Positions 42,806 to 50,379 of a stretch of DNA of 50,379 bases are shown piece by piece. This DNA is from an uncultured cyanobacterium (lineage in GTDB: Bacteria; Cyanobacteriota; Cyanobacteriia; PCC-6307; Cyanobiaceae), in the NCBI GenBank assembly GCA_903934745.1, contig CAIZOZ010000408.1, positions 1-50,379 of the forward strand, in the 5' to 3' direction. A program made the position numbers and the translations under genes. How positions within the stretch are numbered: position 1 is the first letter of the stretch; every line of letters begins with the position of its first letter. The notes under the pieces were generated by a model, which saw nothing but the letters and a program-made list of their open reading frames with translations, searched no databases and was not told where the DNA came from.

Positions 42806-43693
42806 TCAGCTTGACAAGCCGGGATCGGGCTCCTGGAGGGCCTGAACCAGATCCAGAGCGGCCAGTTGACCCGCCCCTGCAGCCACGAGTTTCTCCCCCT
42901 GCAGCGCCCCCAGTCCGGCGCCACTGGCGATCCAGTCAGGGGAGCCAGCGGGCAGCCATTGGCGCAGCTTTTCGACGCTGCGAAGCTGGCGGGGCCAGTG
43001 AAAACAGCTGCGCCGCCGCAGGGGAGCCAGGCGCTGGGGTGCCAGCGGCACCAGCAGCCGGCCGCAGAACAGCCCGTCGATCGGCGCGTCTTCAGCCGCG
43101 CTGCTGGCCCCCATGGCGTTGGCCTTGGCGGCAAGGCGCACGTGCACGACGCAGGCCCCGGGGCTCGGTCCCGGTGTCCACAGCAGGCGCACTCCTTCGA
43201 ACAGGTTCCACTCCGTGGCAAATGTGGTGAGCAAAGCCACACCGGGCAGCAGATAGGCCTCCTGTTCCTGAACCAGCACCGGCCAACCCAGCGCCTCCTG
43301 CCAGCGCCGGCAGCGCCCATGACCATCGCGACCGGTGAGCACGATCCAGCCGCCGCGGTGGCGGCAACGCTCCTGCAGCATCTCCAGATTGGCCTGGGTG
43401 AACGCCGGCAGATCAATCAGCAGATCTCCGGCGCCCACTTCGCACAACCAGGCGCTCCCCCCCTGGGTATCGCGGTTGGGCGCAAACAGCCACAGCCCCG
43501 CCTGCACGCTCTGGGGGGGGCGTCCTTCCTCAATGGCCAAGCCGGTCACGGCGATTCCTTCGAGATCCCCCCATTGAACCCAGCCAGCGGCCGCCGTCCT
43601 CCCCACGCCGCCAGGGTCGGGCCGCGGGTTTAGCGTGAGCGAAATCTCTCCCGTGCCTCGTGTCGCCGATCCGGATCGGACACCCCTGGCCAC
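42806..43693 (-). CDS. MBL-fold metallo-hydrolase-like protein, possibly degenerate
   Basis: VGAGDLLIDLPAFTQANLEMLQERCRHRGGWIVLTGRDGHGRCRRWQEALG...: MBL-like architecture lacking a clear HxHxDH; start uncertain. Confidence 0.5.
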   Translation of the reverse strand: MARGVRSGSATRGTGEISLTLNPRPDPGGVGRTAAAGWVQWGDLEGIAVTGLAIEEGRPPQSVQAGLWLFAPNRDTQGGSAWLCEVGAGDLLIDLPAFTQANLEMLQERCRHRGGWIVLTGRDGHGRCRRWQEALGWPVLVQEQEAYLLPGVALLTTFATEWNLFEGVRLLWTPGPSPGACVVHVRLAAKANAMGASSAAEDAPIDGLFCGRLLVPLAPQRLAPLRRRSCFHWPRQLRSVEKLRQWLPAGSPDWIASGAGLGALQGEKLVAAGAGQLAALDLVQALQEPDPGLSS

Positions 43694-45741
43694 TGGGGGC
43701 CTCGCCCACCGCCACCGGCGTCAATTTTTCCGTCGTCGCCCCCCTGGCCACCCGGCTTGATCTGTTGCTGTTCGCGGATGGTCAGGCCAGCGAACCGGAG
43801 CAGGTGATTGAACTGGATCTGCAGCACCGTTCCGGCGACCACTGGCATGTGGAGGTGGAAGGCGTCGGCATCGGCTGCTGCTATGGCTACCGGGCCTTTG
43901 GTCCCCTGCAGAGCGGCAGCCACGGCTTCAATCCTTCCAAGGTGCTGCTCGACCCCTGCGCCAGGGCGATCGCCGGCTGGGAGGTCTACCAACGGGGAGC
44001 GGCGATCGGGGCCGTGCCCAACACCGCTAGCTGCCTCAAGGGGGTGGTGACCGAGCGGGATCGCTTTGATTTCGCCAGCGCCCCCAGGCCTCGCCATCGC
44101 TGGCAGAAAAGTGTCATTTATGAACTGCATGTCGGCGGTTTCACCCATGGTCCCGGCTGCGGTGTCAGTCCAGACCGTCAGGGCACCCTGCTGGGCCTGA
44201 TCGAGATGCTGCCGGCTCTGCAGGAGCTGGGGATCACGGCGATCGAACTGCTGCCGGTGATGGCCTTTGATCCTCAGGACGCGCCCGCCGGTCGCTTGAA
44301 CCACTGGGGTTACAGCCCCCTGAGCTGGATGGCACCCCATCCGGGCTATCTGGTCAGCGCCGATCCGTTGCAGGGCCGCCATGAAGTGCGCCAGCTGGTG
44401 GCGGCCTGTCACCGCGCCGGGCTGGAGGTGTTGCTCGACGTGGTGTACAACCACACCACCGAGGGCAGCCAGGCCGGCCCCACCCTCAGCTGGCGGGGCT
44501 TCGGTGACTCCCTCTATTACCACCAGAACAGCCGCGGTGATTATCTGGATGTGAGTGGCTGCGGCAACAGCATCGCTGCCAACCGTCCCCTGGTGCGGCA
44601 CCTGATTCTGGAGTCGCTGCGCTGCTGGGCCGTGGAGCTGGGCATTGACGGCTTCCGCTTTGATCTGGGCATCGCCCTCAGCCGCGGTGAAGAGCTGGCC
44701 CCCCTGGAGGCGCCACCGCTGTTCGAAGCGATGGAGGCCGACCCGGAGTTGAGTGATCTCAAGCTGGTGAGTGAGCCCTGGGACTGCGGCGGGCTCTACC
44801 GCATGGCGGACTTCCCGGCCCGGCGGGTCGCGAGCTGGAACGGTCGCTTCCGCGATGATCTGCGCCGCTTCTGGAAGGGCGACGACCGCAGTGTCTGGCC
44901 CCTCGGCCAGCGGCTTTCGGGTAATCCGGATCTGTTCGGAGGCCAGGCGGCTCCGATGGGCCGCACGATCACCTTCCTCACCGCCCACGACGGCTTCACG
45001 TTGGCCGATCTGGTCAGCTACGACCGCAAGCACAACCTGGCCAATGGCGAGAACGACCGCGATGGCGATAACCACAACAACAGCTGGAACCATGGCGTTG
45101 AAGGGCCCACCACGGATCCGGCGGTGAACGCCCTGCGGGAGCGCCAGATCCGCAATCTGCTCAGTTCGCTGCTGCTAGCCCCCGGGGTGCCGATGCTGTT
45201 GATGGGGGACGAGGTGAAACGCAGCCAGGGAGGCAACAACAACACCTGGTGCCAGAACAACCCCCTGGGCTGGATGCATTGGCAACCCGATGAACACGAT
45301 CTGGCCCTGCGCCATTTCGTCCGCCGCCTGATCGCCCTGCGCCAGCAACTGGCCAGCCTGATCAATCCCGAACAGCCCCTGCCCGATACCCCCCAGCGCC
45401 GCAATCTCGAACAGGGCCAGCTCTGGCGTGAATGGCATGGGGTGGAGCGGCAGAAGCCGGACTGGGCCAGCTGGTCTCACTGCCTGGCCTGGAGCCTCCA
45501 CGACGCCCAGCATGGGCCGCTGCTCTGGTGCGGCATGAACGCCTTCTACAAGGCGATGCATTTCGATCTGCCACCCACCGCCACCAGCTGGTGGCGATTG
45601 ATCGACACGGCCCTGCCGGCCGGCGAGGACCTGCCGCAGAGTCCTGAACCCTGGCTGCCTTCGGGCGTGCCGCTCGAGAGCCGCAGCCTGATCCTGATGG
45701 TGGCGGCTCCCTTGGCCGGCACGATCAGCCTGCCGGACTGA
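43660..45741 (+). CDS. glgX: glycogen debranching enzyme / isoamylase (GlgX-like)
   Basis: GH13 motifs DVVYNHTTEG, GIDGFRFDLG, TAHDGFTLADLVSYDRKHNLANGENDRDG; GTG start. Confidence 0.93.
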   Translation: MSPIRIGHPWPLGASPTATGVNFSVVAPLATRLDLLLFADGQASEPEQVIELDLQHRSGDHWHVEVEGVGIGCCYGYRAFGPLQSGSHGFNPSKVLLDPCARAIAGWEVYQRGAAIGAVPNTASCLKGVVTERDRFDFASAPRPRHRWQKSVIYELHVGGFTHGPGCGVSPDRQGTLLGLIEMLPALQELGITAIELLPVMAFDPQDAPAGRLNHWGYSPLSWMAPHPGYLVSADPLQGRHEVRQLVAACHRAGLEVLLDVVYNHTTEGSQAGPTLSWRGFGDSLYYHQNSRGDYLDVSGCGNSIAANRPLVRHLILESLRCWAVELGIDGFRFDLGIALSRGEELAPLEAPPLFEAMEADPELSDLKLVSEPWDCGGLYRMADFPARRVASWNGRFRDDLRRFWKGDDRSVWPLGQRLSGNPDLFGGQAAPMGRTITFLTAHDGFTLADLVSYDRKHNLANGENDRDGDNHNNSWNHGVEGPTTDPAVNALRERQIRNLLSSLLLAPGVPMLLMGDEVKRSQGGNNNTWCQNNPLGWMHWQPDEHDLALRHFVRRLIALRQQLASLINPEQPLPDTPQRRNLEQGQLWREWHGVERQKPDWASWSHCLAWSLHDAQHGPLLWCGMNAFYKAMHFDLPPTATSWWRLIDTALPAGEDLPQSPEPWLPSGVPLESRSLILMVAAPLAGTISLPD

Positions 45742-45742
45742 C

Positions 45743-45773
45743 GGTGGCTCGGACTGAAGGTGGCTCGGACTGA
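45743..45773 (+). repeat. 16-bp-period direct repeat just after the glgX stop
   Basis: GGTGGCTCGGACTGA-A-GGTGGCTCGGACTGA. Confidence 0.9.
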
Positions 45774-46038
45774 GCGAGATGCCTGCCTGTCTCTCGTGAG
45801 GTCTGAGTCCCCACGCCTGCTGGAAGGGGGTGGTGCGGAGGAAAAGGTTGCTGCTGCACCTTGCCGGGCTGTCGTTGTCGCGGGCCTTGTTGTCAAGTTG
45901 CAGCAGCTGATCACAGCCGCCGACATGGCCGCGGCCGTGGATGCGCTCAGTGCCACCCAGTTCCGGGGCCTGATTCCGCCGACCCGCCTACGTCGTTGAC
46001 AGCGGGCAGGTCACGCTGCCGGGTGAAAATCAGGTCTG

Positions 46039-48777
46039 TTGCCAGACCCACTGGCTCTCGCCCCCTCGCAGCTCTGGCCGATGGGCCGCTCCCGCTCCGA
46101 ATCGGTTGTCCAGGCGGTTGGCGCTGAAGCGGCCTGGACCTCCCGCTGCGAGCGACTGGCTGCCGTACTGGTGGAAGGTGGCCGGGTGGTGCCTGGCCTG
46201 CAGCTGGATGCCACTGGCTGTCTGCGGGCCCAGTGGTGGCCCCTGCCCGCCGCCGAAGATCGCCCCTGGCTGGAAGCCCTGCTCGCTGCCGACGACCTGC
46301 CTAGCCAGCTGCGCCTGAGCGAGGCCCTGGCGGAGGCGGTGGATCGCTGCGTGCGTCAGCGTCTGCAGCGTCCAGCCGCAAACGAACCGAAGCCAGCCCG
46401 ATCCAGGCGACGCCAGACGCTGCCGGAGGCCTGGCTGTCGGCCCTGGGCGCCGTCGATTCCGCCTTGCCAGCCAGCGCCGCTGCCAGCGCCGAAGCCGCC
46501 TTGTTCGACAGCATCAGCGCCTGGGTGCGCCAGGGAATGGCGGCCAGCGGTGAGCTGCAGCTCTGCCTGCGTTGTCATGAACCGGCCGATGGCCGCCGCC
46601 GCCGCTGGACTCTGGAGCTGTTGCTGCGCCCGATCGGCGATCCCAGCCTGCTGGTGCCCCTGGACTCCTTCTGGGCCGGCGAGAGTCCCTTCCCCGCCAG
46701 TGCCTTCGAGGCGGTTCTGGGCCAGCTGGGCCTGCTGGTGCGATTGGCTCCCGAACTGGATCAGCTGCTGGAGCAACAGGCGCCGGCGTCGCTGCAGCTC
46801 GATGAGCCGGCCCTGGTGACTCTCGTGACCCAGCGCGCCGCCCTGCTCAGGGATGCCGGCTTCGCCCTGTTATTGCCGAGCGGCCTGCGTCAGGGGCAGC
46901 GCCTCGGCCTGCGGGCCCGCACGCTGGAGTCCGGCCGCGGCAAGCGCGGTGGCAGGGCGGCTCCCGCCGGGGGCGGCGCCGGTCTGGATCTCTCGGCTCT
47001 GTTCCGGTTTGAGTGGCAGGCGGTGCTGGGCGATCGGCCCTTCAGTGCCGCCGAGCTGGCCAGCCTGCAGCGGGCCGCCGCCCTGAAGCGGCCGCTGGTG
47101 CGCCTCCGGGGTCAGTGGACCCTGCTCGATGCGGCCGCCGTCGCCGGCCTGCTGCGCCTGGCGGGCCAGCAGGACGAAGCCAGCGGCGCCGAGCTGCTGC
47201 GCGGCGGCCTCGGCCTCGAGCGACTGGGATTGCCGCCGGAGCTGGAGCTGGCCGGGGTGGAGGACGGCGGTGCGCTGGGAACCTTGCTGGCGGGGGATCT
47301 GCACCAGCGGGCCGTAGCCCTGCCCACTCCGGAGGCCTTCGCCGGTGAGCTGCGGCCCTACCAGCAGCGGGGACTTGGTTGGCTGGTGTTCCTGGGTCGG
47401 CTGGGACTGGGAGCCTGCCTGGCCGACGACATGGGCCTGGGCAAGACCGCCCAGCTGATCGCCTCCCTGCTGGCCGATCCACTGGAGCAGCCGACCCTGG
47501 TGGTGGCGCCGGTGACCCTGCTGGGTAACTGGCAGCGGGAACTGGAGCGCTTCGCACCGGGGCTGGTCGTGGCTCTGCACCACGGACCGGAGCGGCCCCG
47601 CACCGCCACTGGCCTCAAGCGAGCGCTGCAGGCGCTCGGCTCCGGTGGTGTGCTGCTGTGCAGCTACGGGGTGCTCAGCCGCGACGCCGCCCTGCTCGGT
47701 GCCCAGCGCTGGGGCCGGTTGGTGTTCGATGAGGCCCAGCAGCTCAAGAACCCTTACACCGCGATGAGCAAGGCCGCCGCTGCCCTCACCGCTGAACGCC
47801 GCATCGCTCTCACCGGCACACCGGTGGAAAACCGCCTCAATGAACTCTGGGCCCTGCTGCACCTGCTCAATCCCGGCCTGCTGGGCAGCCTCGGCCAGTT
47901 CCGCCAGCGCTTTGCCCTGCCGATTGAACGGGATCAGGACACGGCGGTGGCCGAGCAGCTGCGAGGGCTCACCGCCCCCTTCCTGCTGCGGCGCCTCAAG
48001 AGCGATCGCTCGATCCTGCCGGATCTGCCGGGCAAGATCGAGCAGACCGAGTTCTGCCAGCTCAGCCAAGAGCAAGCCACCCTGTACCAGGCGGTGGCCG
48101 ACGAGCTGCTGGAGCAGGCCGAGGCCAGTGACGGCATCACGCGCCAGGGCCTGGTGCTGGCTGGTCTCACCCGGCTCAAACAGGTGTGTAACCACCCCGC
48201 CCACTACCTCGACGACGGCACGGATCTGGCCGGCCGCTCCGGCAAGTTGACCCGCTGCGAAGACCTGCTTGACGCCATTCTGGAGGCTGGCGAAAAGGTG
48301 CTCGTGTTCACCCAGTACACCGCCTGGGGCGAGCGGCTGGCGGCCCACCTGGCTCGCCGCTGCGGCAGCGAACCGCTCTGGCTGCATGGCGGCCTGGCCC
48401 GGGCCCAACGCGACACCCTGGTGGCCCGCTTCGCCACCGCCGCGGGCCCGCCGATTTTCCTGCTGTCGCTGAAGGCCGGTGGCACCGGCCTGAACCTCAC
48501 GGCCGCCTCCCACGTGATCCACTACGACCGCTGGTGGAATCCGGCGGTGGAAGATCAAGCCACGGACCGGGCCCATCGCCTCGGCCAGCGCCGCAGCGTG
48601 CATGTGCACAAGTTGGTGTGCGGTGGCACGGTGGAAGAGGGTATTGATGCCTTGATCGCCGGCAAGCGGCAGCTGGCCGAACGCGTCGTGGCCAGCGGTG
48701 AGCAGGCCCTCAGCCGCCTTTCCACCGAGGACCTGCGGGAGTTGATTCGCCTGCGCGGCCAGGGGGGACGGCCATGA
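46039..48777 (+). CDS. SNF2/RapA-type DEAD/DEAH helicase
   Basis: LADDMGLGKTAQLIASLL, VFDEAQQLKNPYTAMSKAA, LTGTPVENRLNELWALLH, SLKAGGTGLNLTAASHVIHYDRWWNPAVEDQATDRAHRLGQ. Confidence 0.95.
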   Translation: MPDPLALAPSQLWPMGRSRSESVVQAVGAEAAWTSRCERLAAVLVEGGRVVPGLQLDATGCLRAQWWPLPAAEDRPWLEALLAADDLPSQLRLSEALAEAVDRCVRQRLQRPAANEPKPARSRRRQTLPEAWLSALGAVDSALPASAAASAEAALFDSISAWVRQGMAASGELQLCLRCHEPADGRRRRWTLELLLRPIGDPSLLVPLDSFWAGESPFPASAFEAVLGQLGLLVRLAPELDQLLEQQAPASLQLDEPALVTLVTQRAALLRDAGFALLLPSGLRQGQRLGLRARTLESGRGKRGGRAAPAGGGAGLDLSALFRFEWQAVLGDRPFSAAELASLQRAAALKRPLVRLRGQWTLLDAAAVAGLLRLAGQQDEASGAELLRGGLGLERLGLPPELELAGVEDGGALGTLLAGDLHQRAVALPTPEAFAGELRPYQQRGLGWLVFLGRLGLGACLADDMGLGKTAQLIASLLADPLEQPTLVVAPVTLLGNWQRELERFAPGLVVALHHGPERPRTATGLKRALQALGSGGVLLCSYGVLSRDAALLGAQRWGRLVFDEAQQLKNPYTAMSKAAAALTAERRIALTGTPVENRLNELWALLHLLNPGLLGSLGQFRQRFALPIERDQDTAVAEQLRGLTAPFLLRRLKSDRSILPDLPGKIEQTEFCQLSQEQATLYQAVADELLEQAEASDGITRQGLVLAGLTRLKQVCNHPAHYLDDGTDLAGRSGKLTRCEDLLDAILEAGEKVLVFTQYTAWGERLAAHLARRCGSEPLWLHGGLARAQRDTLVARFATAAGPPIFLLSLKAGGTGLNLTAASHVIHYDRWWNPAVEDQATDRAHRLGQRRSVHVHKLVCGGTVEEGIDALIAGKRQLAERVVASGEQALSRLSTEDLRELIRLRGQGGRP

Positions 48778-49550
48778 GCGAGACGGCGCGCCCTGTGACC
48801 CGGCGCCAACGGGGCGAGCCGCTGGCCAGCCAGTGGTGGTCGCAGCGCTTCACCAGCGTGCTGGAGGGCTATGGGCTGGGACCGCGGATGGAGCGAGGGC
48901 GCCGCTATGCCCGTGGCGGGCGGGTGCGGGACCTGGTGGTGAAGGCGGGCCGGCTGGAGGCCCGGGTGCAAGGGTCGCGGGCCACGCCCTACCGGGTGAG
49001 CCTCCGCAGCGAGGCCCCCAGCAAGGACCAGTGGCGCCAGCTCGAAGCAGGGTTTGCGACACGGCTGGGCTGGGCGGCGCGGCTGCTGGCCGGAGAGCTG
49101 CCCACCGACCTGGAGGCGGCTTTCGCCGAGGTGGGTGTGGCCCTGTTCCCGCACCGCTGGAGTGATCTGCAGGTGCGCTGCGGCTGCCCGGACGATGCCG
49201 AGCCCTGCAAACACATCGCCGCGGTGCTTTATGTGTTTGCCCAGCAGCTCGATGAGGATCCCTGGCTGCTGCTGACCTGGCACGGCCGCGACCGGGAGGC
49301 GTTGTTGACAGCCCTGCGACAGCGCGCTGCCAGCCCAGCGGCCACCAGCGCGGCCGGGGGGCTGCCGCCTTGGTGGCCATCAGGGTTGCGGGCCAGGCCT
49401 GATCCCCGTACCCAGCCTGCCGATCCCCTGCCCCCTGACCCACCGGAGTGGGTCCTGCAACGGCTCGGGCTACTGGACTTGCCCACTGCACCGGCCGATC
49501 TGGCGCCACGCCTGGCGGCGCTATACCGGCGGTTGCTGGCTCTGGAGTGA
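48774..49550 (+). CDS. SWIM zinc-finger domain protein
   Basis: LQVRCGCPDDAEPCKHIAAVLYVFAQQLDEDPWLLL (CxC...CxH); ATGA overlap with the SNF2 helicase stop. Confidence 0.9.
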   Translation: MSETARPVTRRQRGEPLASQWWSQRFTSVLEGYGLGPRMERGRRYARGGRVRDLVVKAGRLEARVQGSRATPYRVSLRSEAPSKDQWRQLEAGFATRLGWAARLLAGELPTDLEAAFAEVGVALFPHRWSDLQVRCGCPDDAEPCKHIAAVLYVFAQQLDEDPWLLLTWHGRDREALLTALRQRAASPAATSAAGGLPPWWPSGLRARPDPRTQPADPLPPDPPEWVLQRLGLLDLPTAPADLAPRLAALYRRLLALE

Positions 49551-50270
49551 TCTGCTGTGACCAGGGCCGGAGCGGTGGTCATCGACAAGCCGCTCCGCTG
49601 GCCGGCCATGGCCGCCGCATCACCCCACACTGATGGACGGGTTGACTGGGCTTCGGCGTGGAAAAAGAGGCCTGGAGCGACGCGGCTGCTGAGATCTACG
49701 ACCCAGCCGCTGAATGTCTGCTCCGATCCCCCGTGGCCGCCTTGCGGCTGCTCCGTTCCAGCTTGTGCTTCACGCTGTTGCGTTGCGGGTCAAGCCTTGT
49801 GTCGTACGGCCGCCGAGTCGTTGAACACCAGGGAAAGAGAAACGGCTCCAGCGGCGCCGTTGGCTTTGGAAGCGTCAAATAGGCTGTTCAGAGCATAATA
49901 TCAAGACTAGTCTCACCAAATCAGTCTCCAACTTTATCTTGTAAGACGTGCAGCCTGGCTGTCTTTATCGGCTTGAGAAAGCAGCGTTCAGATCAGAATA
50001 GGGGGGGTAAAGATAGAAGATTGATCCGGGTCAATAGGGAGCCTCTCGACAAAGACCACGTGGATGCGGAATCAGGCCTCTAAGCTGTCACGGTTGGTGC
50101 CAATTTGCGACAGGGAGCATGGATGATCAGGTAGGAATGACCGAACGCCCTTGCAGTTGCTCAGGTTTCCGGAATCCTGCGGTGATCGCTCCTCTCTTGC
50201 CGGTTTCGATGTTGACACAAGGAACGAAGTGAAAGGTTATGCTATGGTCCTTAGGAGGCATTTTATTCCG

Positions 50271-50379
50271 GTGAAGCTAGAGGAGTCAAGGGTTTGCAGA
50301 TTCGAACCGCTGAGGCACCCAGCCAAGCGCCCAGCAAACAAAGCAATAAGCTTGCCAAGCAATGCAATTATTCCAAATC
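50271..50379 (+). CDS. possible 5' end of a CDS running off the window
   Basis: GTG with an open frame to the window end (VKLEESRVCRFEPLRHPAKRPANKAISLPSNAIIPN...), preceded by AGGAGG at 50253-50258; no recognised family. Confidence 0.2.
   Translation, partial: MKLEESRVCRFEPLRHPAKRPANKAISLPSNAIIPN

Noticed and set aside
43630-45093. 487-aa minus ORF opposite glgX
   Set aside because: Val/Ala/His-rich shadow ORF; GH13 motifs on the plus strand establish the true gene.
45760-45999. 79-aa ORF between glgX and the SNF2 helicase
   Set aside because: No recognisable family, starts within the stop-adjacent repeat, competing frames equally plausible.
46870-48609. 579-aa minus ORF opposite the SNF2 helicase
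   Set aside because: Gln/Gly/His-rich shadow ORF with no domain; helicase motifs are on the other strand.
49557-49898. 113-aa ORF after the SWIM gene
   Set aside because: Overlaps other ORFs of similar size and opposite strand; composition not protein-like; no motif.

Overview
GC-rich chromosomal window that looks like a picocyanobacterium (Synechococcus/Cyanobium type). This is inferred from the gene content: split rpoC1/rpoC2, Mg-chelatase H and D family genes, an HLIP, cyAbrB, Ycf35/DUF1257 and a long Pro/Ala-rich IF-2. Most of it is housekeeping: rpsT-tatD-rpoB-rpoC1-rpoC2-hli-rlmN on the minus strand, hisD, rpiA, an HtrA-type protease, rimP-nusA-ylxR-infB, chlH-chlD, gluQRS, HU, a glycogen debranching enzyme, an SNF2 helicase with a SWIM-domain partner, and one tRNA-Thr(CGT). 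I found no CRISPR array, complete mobile element, rRNA or prophage, and I cannot support a clearly new multi-gene system. The better leads are: a protein that looks like a HicA-like domain fused to an eRF1/baeRF-like domain; a ChlH/ChlD-family pair that may be a paralogous chelatase; an HLIP gene overlapping rpoC2; GC-rich hairpins in both rpoB/C1/C2 gaps; two short tandem duplications at CDS stop codons; a tRNA T-stem mismatch; and several small unannotated ORFs or decayed fragments. All family calls come from reading the sequence and recalling motifs; no searches were run.
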